64,000 nt of DNA from the NCBI RefSeq assembly GCF_017654505.1, contig NC_054536.1, positions 91,478,470 to 91,542,469 on the forward strand, read 5' to 3'. This DNA comes from Polyodon spathula (lineage: Eukaryota; Chordata; Actinopteri; Acipenseriformes; Polyodontidae). Below, piece by piece: positions 23,871 to 34,605 of the stretch; position 1 is the first letter of the stretch, and every line of letters starts with the position of its first letter. Both the position numbers and the translations under genes were made by a program. The notes under the pieces were generated by a model. That model saw nothing but the letters and a program-made list of their open reading frames with translations, did no database searches and was not told where the DNA came from.

Positions 23871-26280
23871 TGCCTCTGCTTTTAGGAAACAGGAATGCCA
23901 ACCATTTCCCATTAAATCTTTTCCTTGCACCAGACAGGCTATATTTAAACCAACCAACAGATCAGATGCCCCCATAGCAAATATTAGATACTGACACTAT
24001 CAGCTGTGTTATTCACAAAAAAGATCAAAGACTTTGCAATGAATTTGCACCACATCTTATATACTGAAGGTAAATGGTCTGATTAAATTGTAAAAGTCTA
24101 TTTCCTGACAATGCCTTTACTTCACATTTGAATGTTAAAAAATCACCATTTAATGGTTTCATGTGATAAAAATTGTATTTTGTTGAGTGAAAATATAATG
24201 TCGTGTATCAGTTCTACTGTAGATACAGACACACTTATATAATCCAATGGAATGATTGATGAGTACTCTTGGGCTACACTTTAAAACTATAATTAAACTG
24301 GTGTCTGCTTTTTACAGATGTGATGTGATTTAATCATTTAAAACAACACTAATATATAACATATAAAACTGATTCATTTTATACTTCGACATCATCTGAT
24401 TAAAGTAAAACACAATACTAAAAACAAAAACAGGACAATTCAATTAATCTTGGAGATAACATAAAAAACAGAAACAGATACCCAGTGTAAAACGTATCAT
24501 TTTCTGAAGGTTGCTGCATCATAACTGAGAATTGTCTGGGATCTGAACTTACTGTAGTGCAGGGTTAATGGTAAATAAATTGAATAATAATACATTTTAA
24601 ATTGAAATCCTTGAAAACACAAAAACAATTACTGAATTAGGAATTAACTACAGCTTGGTAAATAAAAATTAACATGCATTTAGAAGCTACAAACACCGGA
24701 GTTCATATAGATGAAACAACATCCAGTCCTTGGAGATGTGTCCTCACGACCTCTGCTGCTCAACCATTCAGACCCTACTTATTAAGTTAGTTTACAAGTC
24801 ATAGACAGTCCAGAAGGGCTGCAGCAGCGCACACTGCCTCTGACATTACAAAACACAATATGATTGCAATTCATAAAATGCAACACACACACAATTAGCA
24901 TCTGTCAATAATTAAGCACACTTTTGGCACAACAAGGCAAATGTTTAAAATTGCAACTGCATTTGGCAGATGACATGTTTTAGTGTTGGCGCTGTTTTCA
25001 TTTATACAGGTTATGTAACAAAAAAAAAAAAAACAGTATAATGTAACAGTATTGGTGTACTTGGTAAAGACTCTGTAGACATTACAGATTTCAACAGAGA
25101 CAGGGCCCTGTGCAACCACTATCAGAGGTGAAAATATTGGCCTAACGGCCAGCAGACATGTTTCATTGGTTGTCAGGAGAGTCACATGACAGGTACAGTG
25201 TGCACCTGAAAGTATTTAATGTGAGCAGATACAAATACAGACATGTATGCGACAAAATTAATAATCAGTGTTTCTTTAATATACAGTATAGCATTAGAAT
25301 AGCGAGAAAACTGTTTTGCACCAGTACTTTAAATGTATTTTGTCAGCAAACATAGTACCATTTGCAACACAACAATCACAAATGTAAACTCTATACAGGT
25401 AGTCACTCAACTGAAATATGTAGTTGTTATGATCACATTAAAGCATTCTACTGTACAAATATTATAACAAATAATGCTTGCAACATTTTTACTGTATACA
25501 TACCAATTATGTCTTGTTTAAAGGTGCCACTTGATCGGAAAAAGCTCAGACAATTACTATTATCTATCTAACCAAGAAACCGAACAATCCTGTGCAATCC
25601 CTCAAGTTAATTAAGTTCCAAATTGAATCTGTAATATTTACAGCTTTTAGGAGTTTGGAGACCAGGTGTGCAATATTAATAATTATCAGCACAATGAATT
25701 TCCAGGAACCTATTATTGCTTTAAACACACACCCACACACCCACAAACACACACACGCACACATAATTCTATGATACAGTATTCCAACTCAGCCATCTGA
25801 GGAAATTGTTATATTTTAGAAAATAAATGTTCTTGCTAATCTGAAATAAAAGAAGAACTTAAATAAACTTGAGAATAAAAAAATTGTTTCTAACATGGTT
25901 TATCATCTATTATCATTTGTTTTGTGTATGATCAATTTGCAGATACGGATTTTAAAAAAAGGCAAACGGTGACACCTAGAGGCCAGATTGAAAGTAACAA
26001 AAATACATTCTCTGGTTTGAGGTTAACCCTTTCCATCCCCCACTAGAAGCTGTACTGAAAAAAGGGCTCCTAACTGGACAAAATAAACAGCTGTTGGTAA
26101 ATTCAGAAGAGGCCCTACAGGCTCTCGTAATAGGCTGCACTGAAGAAAACATTTCATGTTTCTGCTTTTTTTTTTAACTGGTAAACTTCTATGCATTGAA
26201 AAACTGATAACATGTTGGAAAAGCATTTTCCAATGTACTAATCAAATATTTTAAATCAAATATTTTTGCCTCAAACTACC
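23871..26280. other. Intergenic region between COLQ and HACL1 relic
   Basis: No gene is seen on either strand. In particular, no exon of the thiamine-diphosphate half of HACL1 was found, although it would be expected here. A CA-rich tract lies at 25,727-25,760. Confidence 0.6.
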
Positions 26281-26525
26281 TACAGACAATATAGACTAGC
26301 TCTGCACAGACAATGTAGCCACAGCTCTACTGCTAGCTCTACACAGACAATGTAGCCACAGGTCCACTGCTAGCTCTACAGAGACAATGTAGCCACAGGT
26401 CCACTACTAGATCTACACAGACAATGTAGCCACAGGTCCACTGCTAGCTCTACACAGACAATGTAGGCACAGGTCCACTGCTAGCTCTACACAGACAATG
26501 TAGGCACAGCTCCACTGTTATCTCT
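26281..26525. repeat. 37-bp minisatellite, left part
   Basis: About seven tandem copies of a 37-bp unit containing CTCTACACAGACAATGTAGC and CACAGGTCCACTGCTAG. The array breaks off where the LINE starts and resumes at 28,892. Confidence 0.95.
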
Positions 26526-28891
26526 AAAGTGGAAATGACAAATGACTGCTTCCTAACACAATTTGTGAAGGCACCCACTAGAGGGGAGGCATGCCTTGAT
26601 TTAGTCTTTTCAAATAACGAAGATAGAATAACTAAAACAGAGGTCAGAGAACCACTGGCAAACTCAGACCACAACATGGTCTCATTTGAAGTGTTTTTTA
26701 AATCCCCAAAAGTAAAGACTAAAGCTAAGGTTTACAATTTTAGAAAAGCAAACTATGAAGGCATGAAACAGAGACTAACAGAAGTAGATTGGAGTAAAAT
26801 AGAGAAAACACCCACAGAAGAAGGATGGTTGTTCTTCAAAAACGTAGTACTAGAGGCGCAAAACAATTATATCCCTAAAGTAGACAAATCTAAATGTAAA
26901 ACTAAATTGCCAAAATGGTTTAATAGATCAATTAAAAAAAATATTCAGCGAAAAAAGGCACTTTACAGAGCATTAAAAAAGGACCAAAAAGAAAAGTACA
27001 CAGAAAGAGTACACAGAACTGCAAATGCAAGTCAAAAAGGAAGTTAGAAAGGCCAAGAGAGAAATAGAAATGAACATTGCTAAGGGAGCTAAAACCAATT
27101 CCAAAATGTTTTTCCAATATTACAACAGCAAGAGAACATTCAAAGAGGAGATTAAATGTTTAAGAGATACAAATGGCAAAATCGTAGAGGAAGAAAAAAA
27201 AATAGCAAATATGTTAAATGATTACTTTTCACAAGTTTTTACAAAGGAAGATACTGACAACATGCCCCACATGTCATCCAGTTCCTATCCAGTTTTAAAT
27301 AACTTTAGCATAACTGAGGCAGAAGTGTTAAAGGGACTAGGAGCTCTTAAAATAAACAAATCCCCTGGGCCGGATGAGATCCTCCCAGTAGTACTCAAAG
27401 AAATGAAAGAAGTTAATTTACAAACCGCTAACCAAGATCATGCAGCAGTCTCTTGACACAGGGGTGGTACCGACAGACTGGAAAATTGCAAACGTAATAC
27501 CGATCCACAAAAAGGGAAACAAAACTGAACCAGGTAACTACAGACCAGTAAGCCTGACTTCTATTATATGCAAACTTATGGAAACTATAATAAGATCCAA
27601 AATGGAAAATTACCTATATGGTAACAGGGTACTGGGAGACAGTCAACATGGTTTTAGGAAAGGGAGATCGTGCCTAACTAACTTGCTTGATTTTTTTGAG
27701 GATGCAACATCGATAATGGATAATTGCAAAGCATATGACATGGTTTATTTAGATTTCCAGAAAGCTTTTGACAAAGTCCCGCACAAAAGATTAATTCTCA
27801 AACTGAAAGCAGTTGGGATTCAAGGAAACACATGTACATGGATTAGGGAGTGGTTAACATGTAGAAAACAGAAAGTACTGATTAGAGGAAAAACCTCAGA
27901 ATGGAGTGTGGTAACCAGCGGTGTACCACAGGGATCAGTATTAGGTCCTCTGCTATTCCTAATCTACATTAATGATTTAGATTCTGGTATAGTAAGCAAA
28001 CTTGTTAAATTTGCAGACGACACAAAAGTAGGAGGAGTGGCAAACACTGTTGCAGCAGCAAAGGTCATTCAAAAATGATCTAGACAAGATTCAGAACTGG
28101 GCAGACACATGGCAAATAACATTTAATAGAGAAAAGTGTAAGGTACTGCACGCAGGAAATAAAAATGTACATTATAAATATCATATGGGAGATATTGAAA
28201 TTGGAGAAGGAATCTATGAAAAAGACCTAGGAGTTTTTGTTGACTCAGAAATGTCTTCATCTAGACAATGTGGGGAAGCTATAAAAAAGGCTAACAAGAT
28301 ACTCGGATACATTGTGAAAAGTGTTGAATTTAAATCAAGGGAAGTAATGTTAAAACTGTACAATGCACTTGTAAGACCTCATCTTGAATATTGTGTGCAG
28401 TTCTGGTCACCTCGCTATAAAAAAGATATTGCTGCTCTAGAAAGAGTGCAAAGAAGAGCGACCAGAATTATTCCGGGCTTAAAAGGCATGTCATATGCAG
28501 ACAGGCTAAAAGAATTGAATCTATTCAGTCTTGAATAAAGAAGACTACGTGGCGACCTAATTCAAGCATTTCAAAATTCTAAAAGGTATTGACAGTGTCG
28601 ACGCAAGGGACTTTTTCAGCCTGAAAAAAGAAACAAGGACCAGGGGTCACAAATGGAGTTTAGAAAAAGGGGCATTCAGAACAGAAAATAGGAGACACTT
28701 TTTTACACAGAGAATTGTGAGGGTCTGGAATCAACTCCCCAGTAATGTTGTTGAAGCTGACACCCTGGGATCCTTCAAGAAGCTGCTTGATGAGATTTTG
28801 GGATCAATAAGCTACTAACAACCAAACGAGCAAGATGGGCCGAATGGCCTCCTCTCGTTTGTAAACTTTCTTATGTTCTTATGTTCTTATG
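26526..28891 (+). mobile_element. 5'-truncated CR1-like LINE with endonuclease end and RT
   Basis: Plus-strand non-LTR retrotransposon. It starts inside the endonuclease (TRGEACLDLVFSN...ANSDHNMVSFE, 26,529-26,700). A linker follows, then reverse transcriptase: SPGPDEILPVVLKE, NYRPVSLTSIICKLMETII, HGFRKGRSCLTNL, VYLDFQKAFDKVPH, SGVPQGSVLGPLLFLIYIND and KFADDTKVGG (to about 28,040). The C-terminal part continues to about 28,537. Frameshifts near 27,035, 27,445 and 28,065 and a stop at 28,536 inactivate it. The 3' UTR ends in ATGTTCTT octamer repeats, a CR1-family signature. Related pieces lie at 31,086 and 40,145. Confidence 0.93.
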
Positions 28892-29507
28892 TACACAGAC
28901 AATGTAGCCACAGGTCCACTGCTAGCTCTACACAGACAATGTAGCCACAGGTCCACTGCTAGCTCTACACAGACAATGTAGCCACAGGTCCACTGCTAGC
29001 TCTACACAGACAATGTAGCCACAGGTCCACTGCTAGCTCTACACAGACAATGTAGGCACAGGTCCACTGCTAGCTCTACACAGACAATGTAGGCACAGGT
29101 CCACTGCTAGCTCTACACAGACAATGTAGCCACAGGTCCACTGCTAGCTCTACACAGACAATGTAGGCGCAGGTCCACTGCTAGCTCTACACAGACAATG
29201 TAGCCACAGGTCCACTGCTAGCTCTACACAGACAATGTAGCCACAGGTCCACTGCTAGCTCTACACAATGTAGCCACAATGCTAGCTCTACACAGACAAT
29301 GTAGGCACAGGTCCACTGCTAGCTCTACACAGACAATGTAGGCACAGGTCCACTGCTAGCTCTACACAGACAATGTAGGCACAGGTCCACTGCTAGCTCT
29401 ACACAGACAATGTAGCCACAGGTCCACTGCTAGCTCTACACAGACAATGTAGCCACATGTCCACTGCTAGCTCTACACAAACAATGTAGCCACAGGTCCA
29501 CTGCTAG
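28892..29507. repeat. 37-bp minisatellite, right part
   Basis: About 17 further tandem copies of the same 37-bp unit. Units differ mainly at one position (GTAGCC versus GTAGGC), and one unit near 29,265-29,285 is partly deleted. Together with the left part the original array had about 24 units. Confidence 0.96.
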
Positions 29508-29635
29508 GTCTTTTTTGTTTAGTTCATGCTTTTAAATATTTGTGTAAAAAAACAACAGCCATGTTCATTGGTGATTATTGGTAAATTGTACCTGCAATTA
29601 TTCACAATACTGATGCTTTAACATCTCTGGGCAAC

Positions 29636-29856
29636 TTACAGGCAGACCTGCAGTCTACCAGCTGATGGTGAGCTGAGGACAGGCTGGCCAACCTACTGTA
29701 GGTCCTCCCCACCTGGGCGGCGCTCAGCCAACTGTGCGGTGCCCGCTGAGGTTGGCAGTGGAACAGCCTGGACTCAAACTGCTGACCTCCAAGCTATAGG
29801 GCGCATCCTGCACTCCACGCGGAGCGCCTTTACCAGATGCGCCACCTGGGAGCCCC
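29636..29856 (-). mobile_element. tRNA-derived SINE
   Basis: Reading the minus strand from 29,856, the head GGGGCTCCCAGG is followed by a pol III A-box-like TGGCGCATCTGG. About 35 bp later comes a B-box-like AGTTTGAGTCC. A non-tRNA body of about 140 bp follows. I see no clear poly-A tail. The tRNA-like head and spacing support a SINE; the family was not identified. Confidence 0.7.
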
Positions 29857-31085
29857 GCATTAACCTTTAAGAGTGATATGAGCACTAATAAGGTATTGCT
29901 GCAGTTTATTACACTATGTTCAAAGGTCCCATATGAAAAGCCATGCTGCATCCCACCTAAACTCTGTGACCTGCTTCTTGAGCAGGATGCTGTTCCTCGT
30001 TATTGAATCCGAGACTTCGTTACGGCTATGTCATGACACAGTCTACATTAGTACCAATGGAAAGCACAACCAGATATGCAAGAGCAATACAAAAAATAAA
30101 AATAAATATTTACAGTGAAACCATTGAGTAAATGCAGAGATATAGCTTTGAGGGAATCTGTCAATTAATTATCAATTAATAATAATGCTGTATTATTTTT
30201 GTTAATTATGAAATATATTCAGATGCACAAAAAAATTGCTGCAACACAGGGTTTAATATTTTTGACCAGCTCTTCTGCACAAAGGTCAACCTTAGTATCA
30301 GAACTTGTGCTTTACATACAGTAATGGCTTAATGGGTTCCAGGGATTACAGAATATTTTTTTCATTGAACTCTTTTAATTAACCCACTTTGAGATTTGAA
30401 CATCACATTAATTATGAGCAACACTGCAATTACTGTCTTGATTTAACAGTAAATGAAACCGAATACCAGAAAGAAAAAAAAAGGTTTGAGGCCTTTCTTG
30501 GATAAATGGGCAATTGTAGCCAACAGGCCTCCCTGTTTACTGACACAGTTTACAGAGTCATGTCTCGAGTCAACATAAATATGGCCGTTAATTAAAACAA
30601 TACAAATCTGTATTTACACTAACATTTCAACTTACTGTAGAGTACTACAGTTAAACTACAGTTTAAATTATACGTAAGCAATTACAGTATCAAGACAAAC
30701 TGCTACCTTCAATTCTGAAATTTAGTTTCCTTGTGAATTTTTGTAGGTCTTTATAAACTGCATTCGACTGGCATTTTGGGGTTAAAATATTTTCTTTGAA
30801 GCTGATTTCTGCACCATGCGTGGTCACCACAATAACTTCTAAATACTCAGAATGCCTAAGGCTACTTACATAAACTAGTTTTATAATCAGAGCCATGTAA
30901 ATATATAAAATTAGACCTGCTAAACAAAAAAAAGAATTGCTAAATCCAGGACTCTAACCTTAAATATGCACTTGTTTTTCTGGTTTGGTAACTGCAGTAA
31001 TGACGAGCATATAAATAAATATCTTTGACAGTCTAACCCAGAGTTGCCAAAACACCATCCTTTGTCTGGAGATGACGCACCCTGT
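29857..31085. other. Intergenic, no feature recognised
   Basis: AT-rich sequence without exons or RNA genes. I looked specifically for HACL1 exons on the minus strand and saw none. Confidence 0.55.
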
Positions 31086-31151
31086 AAGAAGAACATAAGA
31101 ACATAAGAAAGTTTACAAACGAGAGGAGGCCATTCGGCCCATCTTGCTCGT
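31086..31151 (-). mobile_element. 3' tail fragment of the CR1-like LINE
   Basis: About 65 bp (AGAACATAAGAACATAAGAA... to ...CATCTTGCTCG) match the inverse complement of the LINE 3' end at about 28,825-28,890, including the octamer repeats. It is an extremely 5'-truncated copy lying just downstream of the last HACL1 relic exon. Confidence 0.88.
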
Positions 31152-31169
31152 AGAAGGTGTGAGGCTGAC

Positions 31170-31232
31170 CTGTATGATCTTGACATCCGGATGGAATCTT
31201 GGGGGAGGCCAAAATGCAGGATCCAATTTAAT
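31170..31232 (-). pseudogene. HACL1: HACL1 relic exon LNWILHFG (1-bp deletion)
   Basis: After the acceptor TTCCAG the exon reads [10 protein letters not shown]. It loses frame in a run of five C where six are needed, then continues in the next frame as RFHPDVKIIQ before the donor GTCAGC. Human HACL1 has [21 protein letters not shown]. This is the last HACL1 exon seen. Confidence 0.88.
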
Positions 31233-31639
31233 CTGGAACCAAGCATTTGAATCACATCAGCATGCTACACAGCCCTGAGTAAAAGCATTATATTTTAACC
31301 TTCATGATGCTGAACATGCATTGAGTTACCGGAAGTTGTGCATAATTCTTTTTAAAAAGTACCGACACTTGTATTAAGTGATCTAAGAAAAAAGGAAACA
31401 ACACAGCAAGGTCCAATCGTTTCACAACTATTGTAATAATATGTGTTACTGGCTGTTTAATCTAAAACTTACCACTTTTGATCTACAGTATGATTAGTTT
31501 AACAGGCTACCCTAAGATCTCATGGACGTGGAAAACCTACTCAAGTATATATTAAATCAACCTGGTTAAACCTTGGTTCTGTGATTACATCTGTGCAGTG
31601 TAAATGAGTCAGAGTGCCCCAATGACCTTCTAAAACTAC

Positions 31640-31792
31640 AGCAAATGTCATAGTTATATTTAACAGAGCATACTGAGACATGAATGAAAGCCCCACGATA
31701 GGAACCCTTTTCCCATTGGCGTGGTAACAATGGAAGCCCAAACAGGTCAACTAGATTGCTGATAATACTTTTAGCTTGGGAATAAGCAGCAC
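31640..31792 (-). pseudogene. HACL1: HACL1 relic exon GAAY...LPLLP (frameshift)
   Basis: The acceptor ATTGTAG at 31,793 precedes GAAYSQAKSIISNLVDLFGL, aligning with human GAAYAHAEESIKKLVEQYKL. One base is missing after LPLLP, and TPMGKG is found in the shifted frame. Downstream similarity fades and the donor is unclear, so the left end is approximate. Confidence 0.8.
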
Positions 31793-32011
31793 CTACAATA
31801 CACATGTTTTTAATAATAATTTCAGAGCTGCTTTCAGACTCTTCGTTATTGAGGGGGATAAAACAAGCAGTGTCTGTTTATCTCGTCCTCAGCTTGGATG
31901 GTGAAAACTACCGGTAACACTAAGCGCTATCTGAAAGCTGGCCGACGTTATCTTCTTGTAGGGGGGTTGGTTGTTTTGTTTCATATTCAATCGGAATTTT
32001 ACTCAGTCCTG

Positions 32012-32013
<2 letters not shown>

Positions 32014-32104
<91 letters not shown>
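32014..32104. repeat. (GT)n-(AT)n microsatellite
   Basis: About 30 GT units with one interruption are followed by about 13 AT units. It lies in a HACL1 relic intron. Confidence 0.96.
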
Positions 32105-32109
<5 letters not shown>

Positions 32110-32689
32110 TGTTTACTATCTATGAGAAGATTTAGTTTTGGTTTCTCTTAGGGATAAATTACAAACAAGCTGGTTAATTACAATGAGAAAAAAAAAAATA
32201 GCCGAGTAGGATATATTTTATTCTTAACAGAAATCAAACTGATATTCAGAGGTAATATTTTTCATTATATTAAGAAAAACAATTGCATCACACTCAACTG
32301 CCGTTCATTCAATTCTTCTTGTCCCGCCCCATATTAACCAATACACATTCCTGATTCGCTGGTACAGTACTCCCCCAACTTCCACCTAATAGGCTCTCGT
32401 TAACTGTCAGTAAACTGTTTTCAAGCCCCAGAAACAATGCTGTAGTGCTGCAGATCAAAGCCTCTCACGGCACAGTTTCAAAAGTGCCTTAAATTATGTA
32501 ATAAAATATTGTAGCGATTGTAAAGCACAGTATTATTAATAAAGGCCGCCGTCGCTTAAGGGCCGCAGTCATTTTGATCAATTTAAAATAAACGACGCAG
32601 CGCCAAATTGAAGTAATAGGGTACTTAACGAAAAACTGGTGAAAAGTGAAAAATGTGACATTTCAAAATCTAACATGAAATACTGCACT

Positions 32690-32820
32690 ACTATTATGGC
32701 ATCTGGTAGACTTTTGAAATATCTTTTTGTAGTTTCTTTGATTACATGATGTTAAATGAAAGATCTAAATTATGTTCATAAAATTCTAGGAGATGCAAAA
32801 GCTTCCGCCATAGCTGTATG
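32690..32820. mobile_element. Fragment of the 14.6-kb MITE family
   Basis: The stretch TTTTTGTAGTTTCTTTGATT...AACATAATT is the near-exact inverse complement of 14,700-14,755. The end GCCATAGCTGTA matches the left terminus of the MITE at 14,632. One half of the element is missing or diverged. Confidence 0.7.
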
Positions 32821-33039
32821 AAGGTTGACCATTATCACTTCACTTCTGGAGGCTAGTGTTGGCATAGTGAAGAAAGGCAGCTACAAAAATGGATTACTTA
32901 CTTATTTATTATGATGTTCAAAAAGACAAAAACACAGTAAATAACCCTTTGGACAGATTCAATAAAAACTCCAGCTTTAAGCGGCAGTACTGGTTGGTGA
33001 AGAATGCTTGAATAATGAGGTCTTGAGAACCAGGGCTAC

Positions 33040-33152
33040 CTTTACCAATGATAAGGAGAGGTCTCTTGGACTGTTTTAGGACAGACACTGCTTGAGACAC
33101 AGACTGAGGTTGTGCCAAGGTGACTGGAGGTAGCAAGCAACACGGCACTTCT
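33040..33152 (-). pseudogene. HACL1: HACL1 relic exon ending LLIIGKG
   Basis: An open exon with acceptor TTTGCAG and donor GTAGCC. It encodes LPPVTLAQPQSVSQAVSVLK followed by [12 protein letters not shown], aligning with human [29 protein letters not shown]. It is in phase to join the exon at 31,792. No lesion is visible within it. Confidence 0.88.
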
Positions 33153-33386
33153 CTGCAAAGCAAACACAACGCAGACAAGGCCAAGTTAAGTCTAATCTTT
33201 TGTTTACTACACATAATATGGTTTACTGGATGTATAAAAAGTGTGTAAAACATACATCAAGATTTTTTTGCTATCAGTTGACTTAATGCTCTATATTATT
33301 TCATACAAATGTATATGGTATGTAAAACATTTACATGGTATATTAAAATGCAGAGAATACAAATCAAGAGCAATGTCCTACCTCAC

Positions 33387-33452
33387 TTATGAGCTGTCCA
33401 CTTTGCCATTTACCATGTCTCCAGGTATGTCATAAATGCGTCTTCTTACTGC
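33387..33452 (-). pseudogene. HACL1: HACL1 relic exon, stop codon and deletion
   Basis: The readable part AVRRRIY-DIPGDMVNGKVDSS aligns with human [20 protein letters not shown] and the residues after it. The eight residues GRPGACYV are deleted. A TAA stop lies just before the donor GTGAGG. The acceptor side appears one base short relative to the upstream exon. Confidence 0.78.
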
Positions 33453-33807
33453 TTAGAAGGAAGGATAAAAAGTGGCTGTTTTTGGTTTCAGGGTAACCCC
33501 GACTCTGATGTGGGGTACTAGATGGCAGTATTATTCATTGCGTATCATAATACCAATACCACTCTTAATACCAATGACAACTGTGTATCAAAACCATGTT
33601 AATGCAATACAGCAAAAGAACCTGTGTTTTCTTTTTCAAACCTAACACTTATTGTACATTTCTGGTTGATATCAGTAGCACTATCTTACTTTACCTGACA
33701 GGTAAAGCTGTGTAAGATTAGTGCTAAGGGGGACTATAGCACTAGTTACAGTCATAATAGTATAATAGCACTCTGTATGAGGCTTATAAATATCACAGCT
33801 TAAATAC

Positions 33808-33885
33808 CTTCTCAATGACTGATGGAATGGCGTCAAGGCTGCTGGGCCTTGCTGAGAATTTACTATAGTGTCTACAGGCTTCCAC
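33808..33885 (-). pseudogene. HACL1: HACL1 relic exon [10 protein letters not shown], intact
   Basis: A perfect 78-bp exon with acceptor TTCCACAG and donor GTATTT. It encodes [20 protein letters not shown] then PSVIEK, nearly identical to human [20 protein letters not shown] plus PFVIEK and the same length (26 codons). High similarity here implies that decay of the gene is recent. Confidence 0.92.
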
Positions 33886-34524
33886 CTGTGGAATTAAGAA
33901 CAAAACACAATACAAGTATCTTCACAAAAGTATATCATATAAAATGTATATACATTTACAATAACAGGCCTTAACAAAACTGGCAGGAATTAACTTGGCC
34001 ACGAATTAGATCCTACAGATGTTTTGTACGATATTTTTAAAAAATGCTTGCATTGCACAGCACCAGGTTAATTCTACAGGGTTATGTCTCTGCCATAGCA
34101 CTTCTGAATATCCCAGTGTCAATACAGCTACTGTAGCCCAAAATGACATATGCAATCATATATTTGAAATGTTATGCAGTGCATGTTTCTTTTTGCAAAT
34201 CCATTACTTTTTCAACCTTGGATTATCATGGCCTATTATTAAGAATGGCATTTGGCACTTAAGGCAGTATGTGTATATTCGTCTTTAACTGTTTATGATC
34301 AACTGAAGCTGGAGATTTATTTTTCAAAGCGGAAAATCAGATTGCTTTATCTGTGCATTTCTGACAAACCAACCAGGATTTTAAAAAATGTATGTATTTA
34401 ACCATCTATTCATTTAACTTCATTATCTTTCCCTCAGAAGCTTGTGTCCGCATTACTAGTACAGAACAAATTAAATCCATTGTTGACTGAAAAGTAGTGC
34501 ATCAATAAAACACGGTTACATTAC

Positions 34525-34605
34525 CGGCAATTCATGTTAGGATTTTCCATTCTTCTTAAGGCATGAATGAGACCTGGACCGTAGACAAGAAGACACACTG
34601 CTGGC
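34525..34605 (-). pseudogene. HACL1: HACL1 relic exon [10 protein letters not shown]
   Basis: An 81-bp exon with acceptor TTTTTTCAG and donor GTAATG. It encodes [16 protein letters not shown] then [10 protein letters not shown]. Human HACL1 has [26 protein letters not shown]. The conserved Gly-Gly after HAL has become Arg-Arg. The next expected exon (PLLVIGGSSERNQ) was not found between here and 33,885. Confidence 0.88.

Larger units (their letters stand above)
31170..34605 (-). pseudogene. HACL1: HACL1 relic (2-hydroxyacyl-CoA lyase), truncated
   Basis: Five or six exons of the peroxisomal thiamine-dependent lyase of fatty-acid alpha-oxidation are recognisable in order on the minus strand: 34,605-34,525, 33,885-33,808, ~33,452-33,387, 33,152-33,040, 31,792-~31,640 and 31,232-31,170. 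They cover roughly residues 80-300 of the ~580-residue human protein. The first ~75 residues, the PLLVIGGSSERNQ exon and the whole C-terminal ThDP-binding half are absent. At least four lesions occur in what remains. The position downstream of COLQ and the orientation match human synteny. I call it a pseudogene; 1-bp lesions alone could be assembly errors, but the missing exons cannot. Confidence 0.85.

Noticed and set aside
26281..29507. CRISPR-like array (37-bp repeats)
   Set aside because: Units are directly tandem without spacers, and the DNA is clearly vertebrate nuclear sequence. It is a minisatellite.
29636..29856. Functional tRNA gene on the minus strand
   Set aside because: A- and B-box-like motifs exist, but no cloverleaf closes and the sequence continues as a SINE body.
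31170..31232. HACL1 as a functional gene with assembly errors
   Set aside because: The 1-bp losses could be errors, but a stop, an 8-codon deletion and the absence of the entire ThDP half cannot be explained that way.
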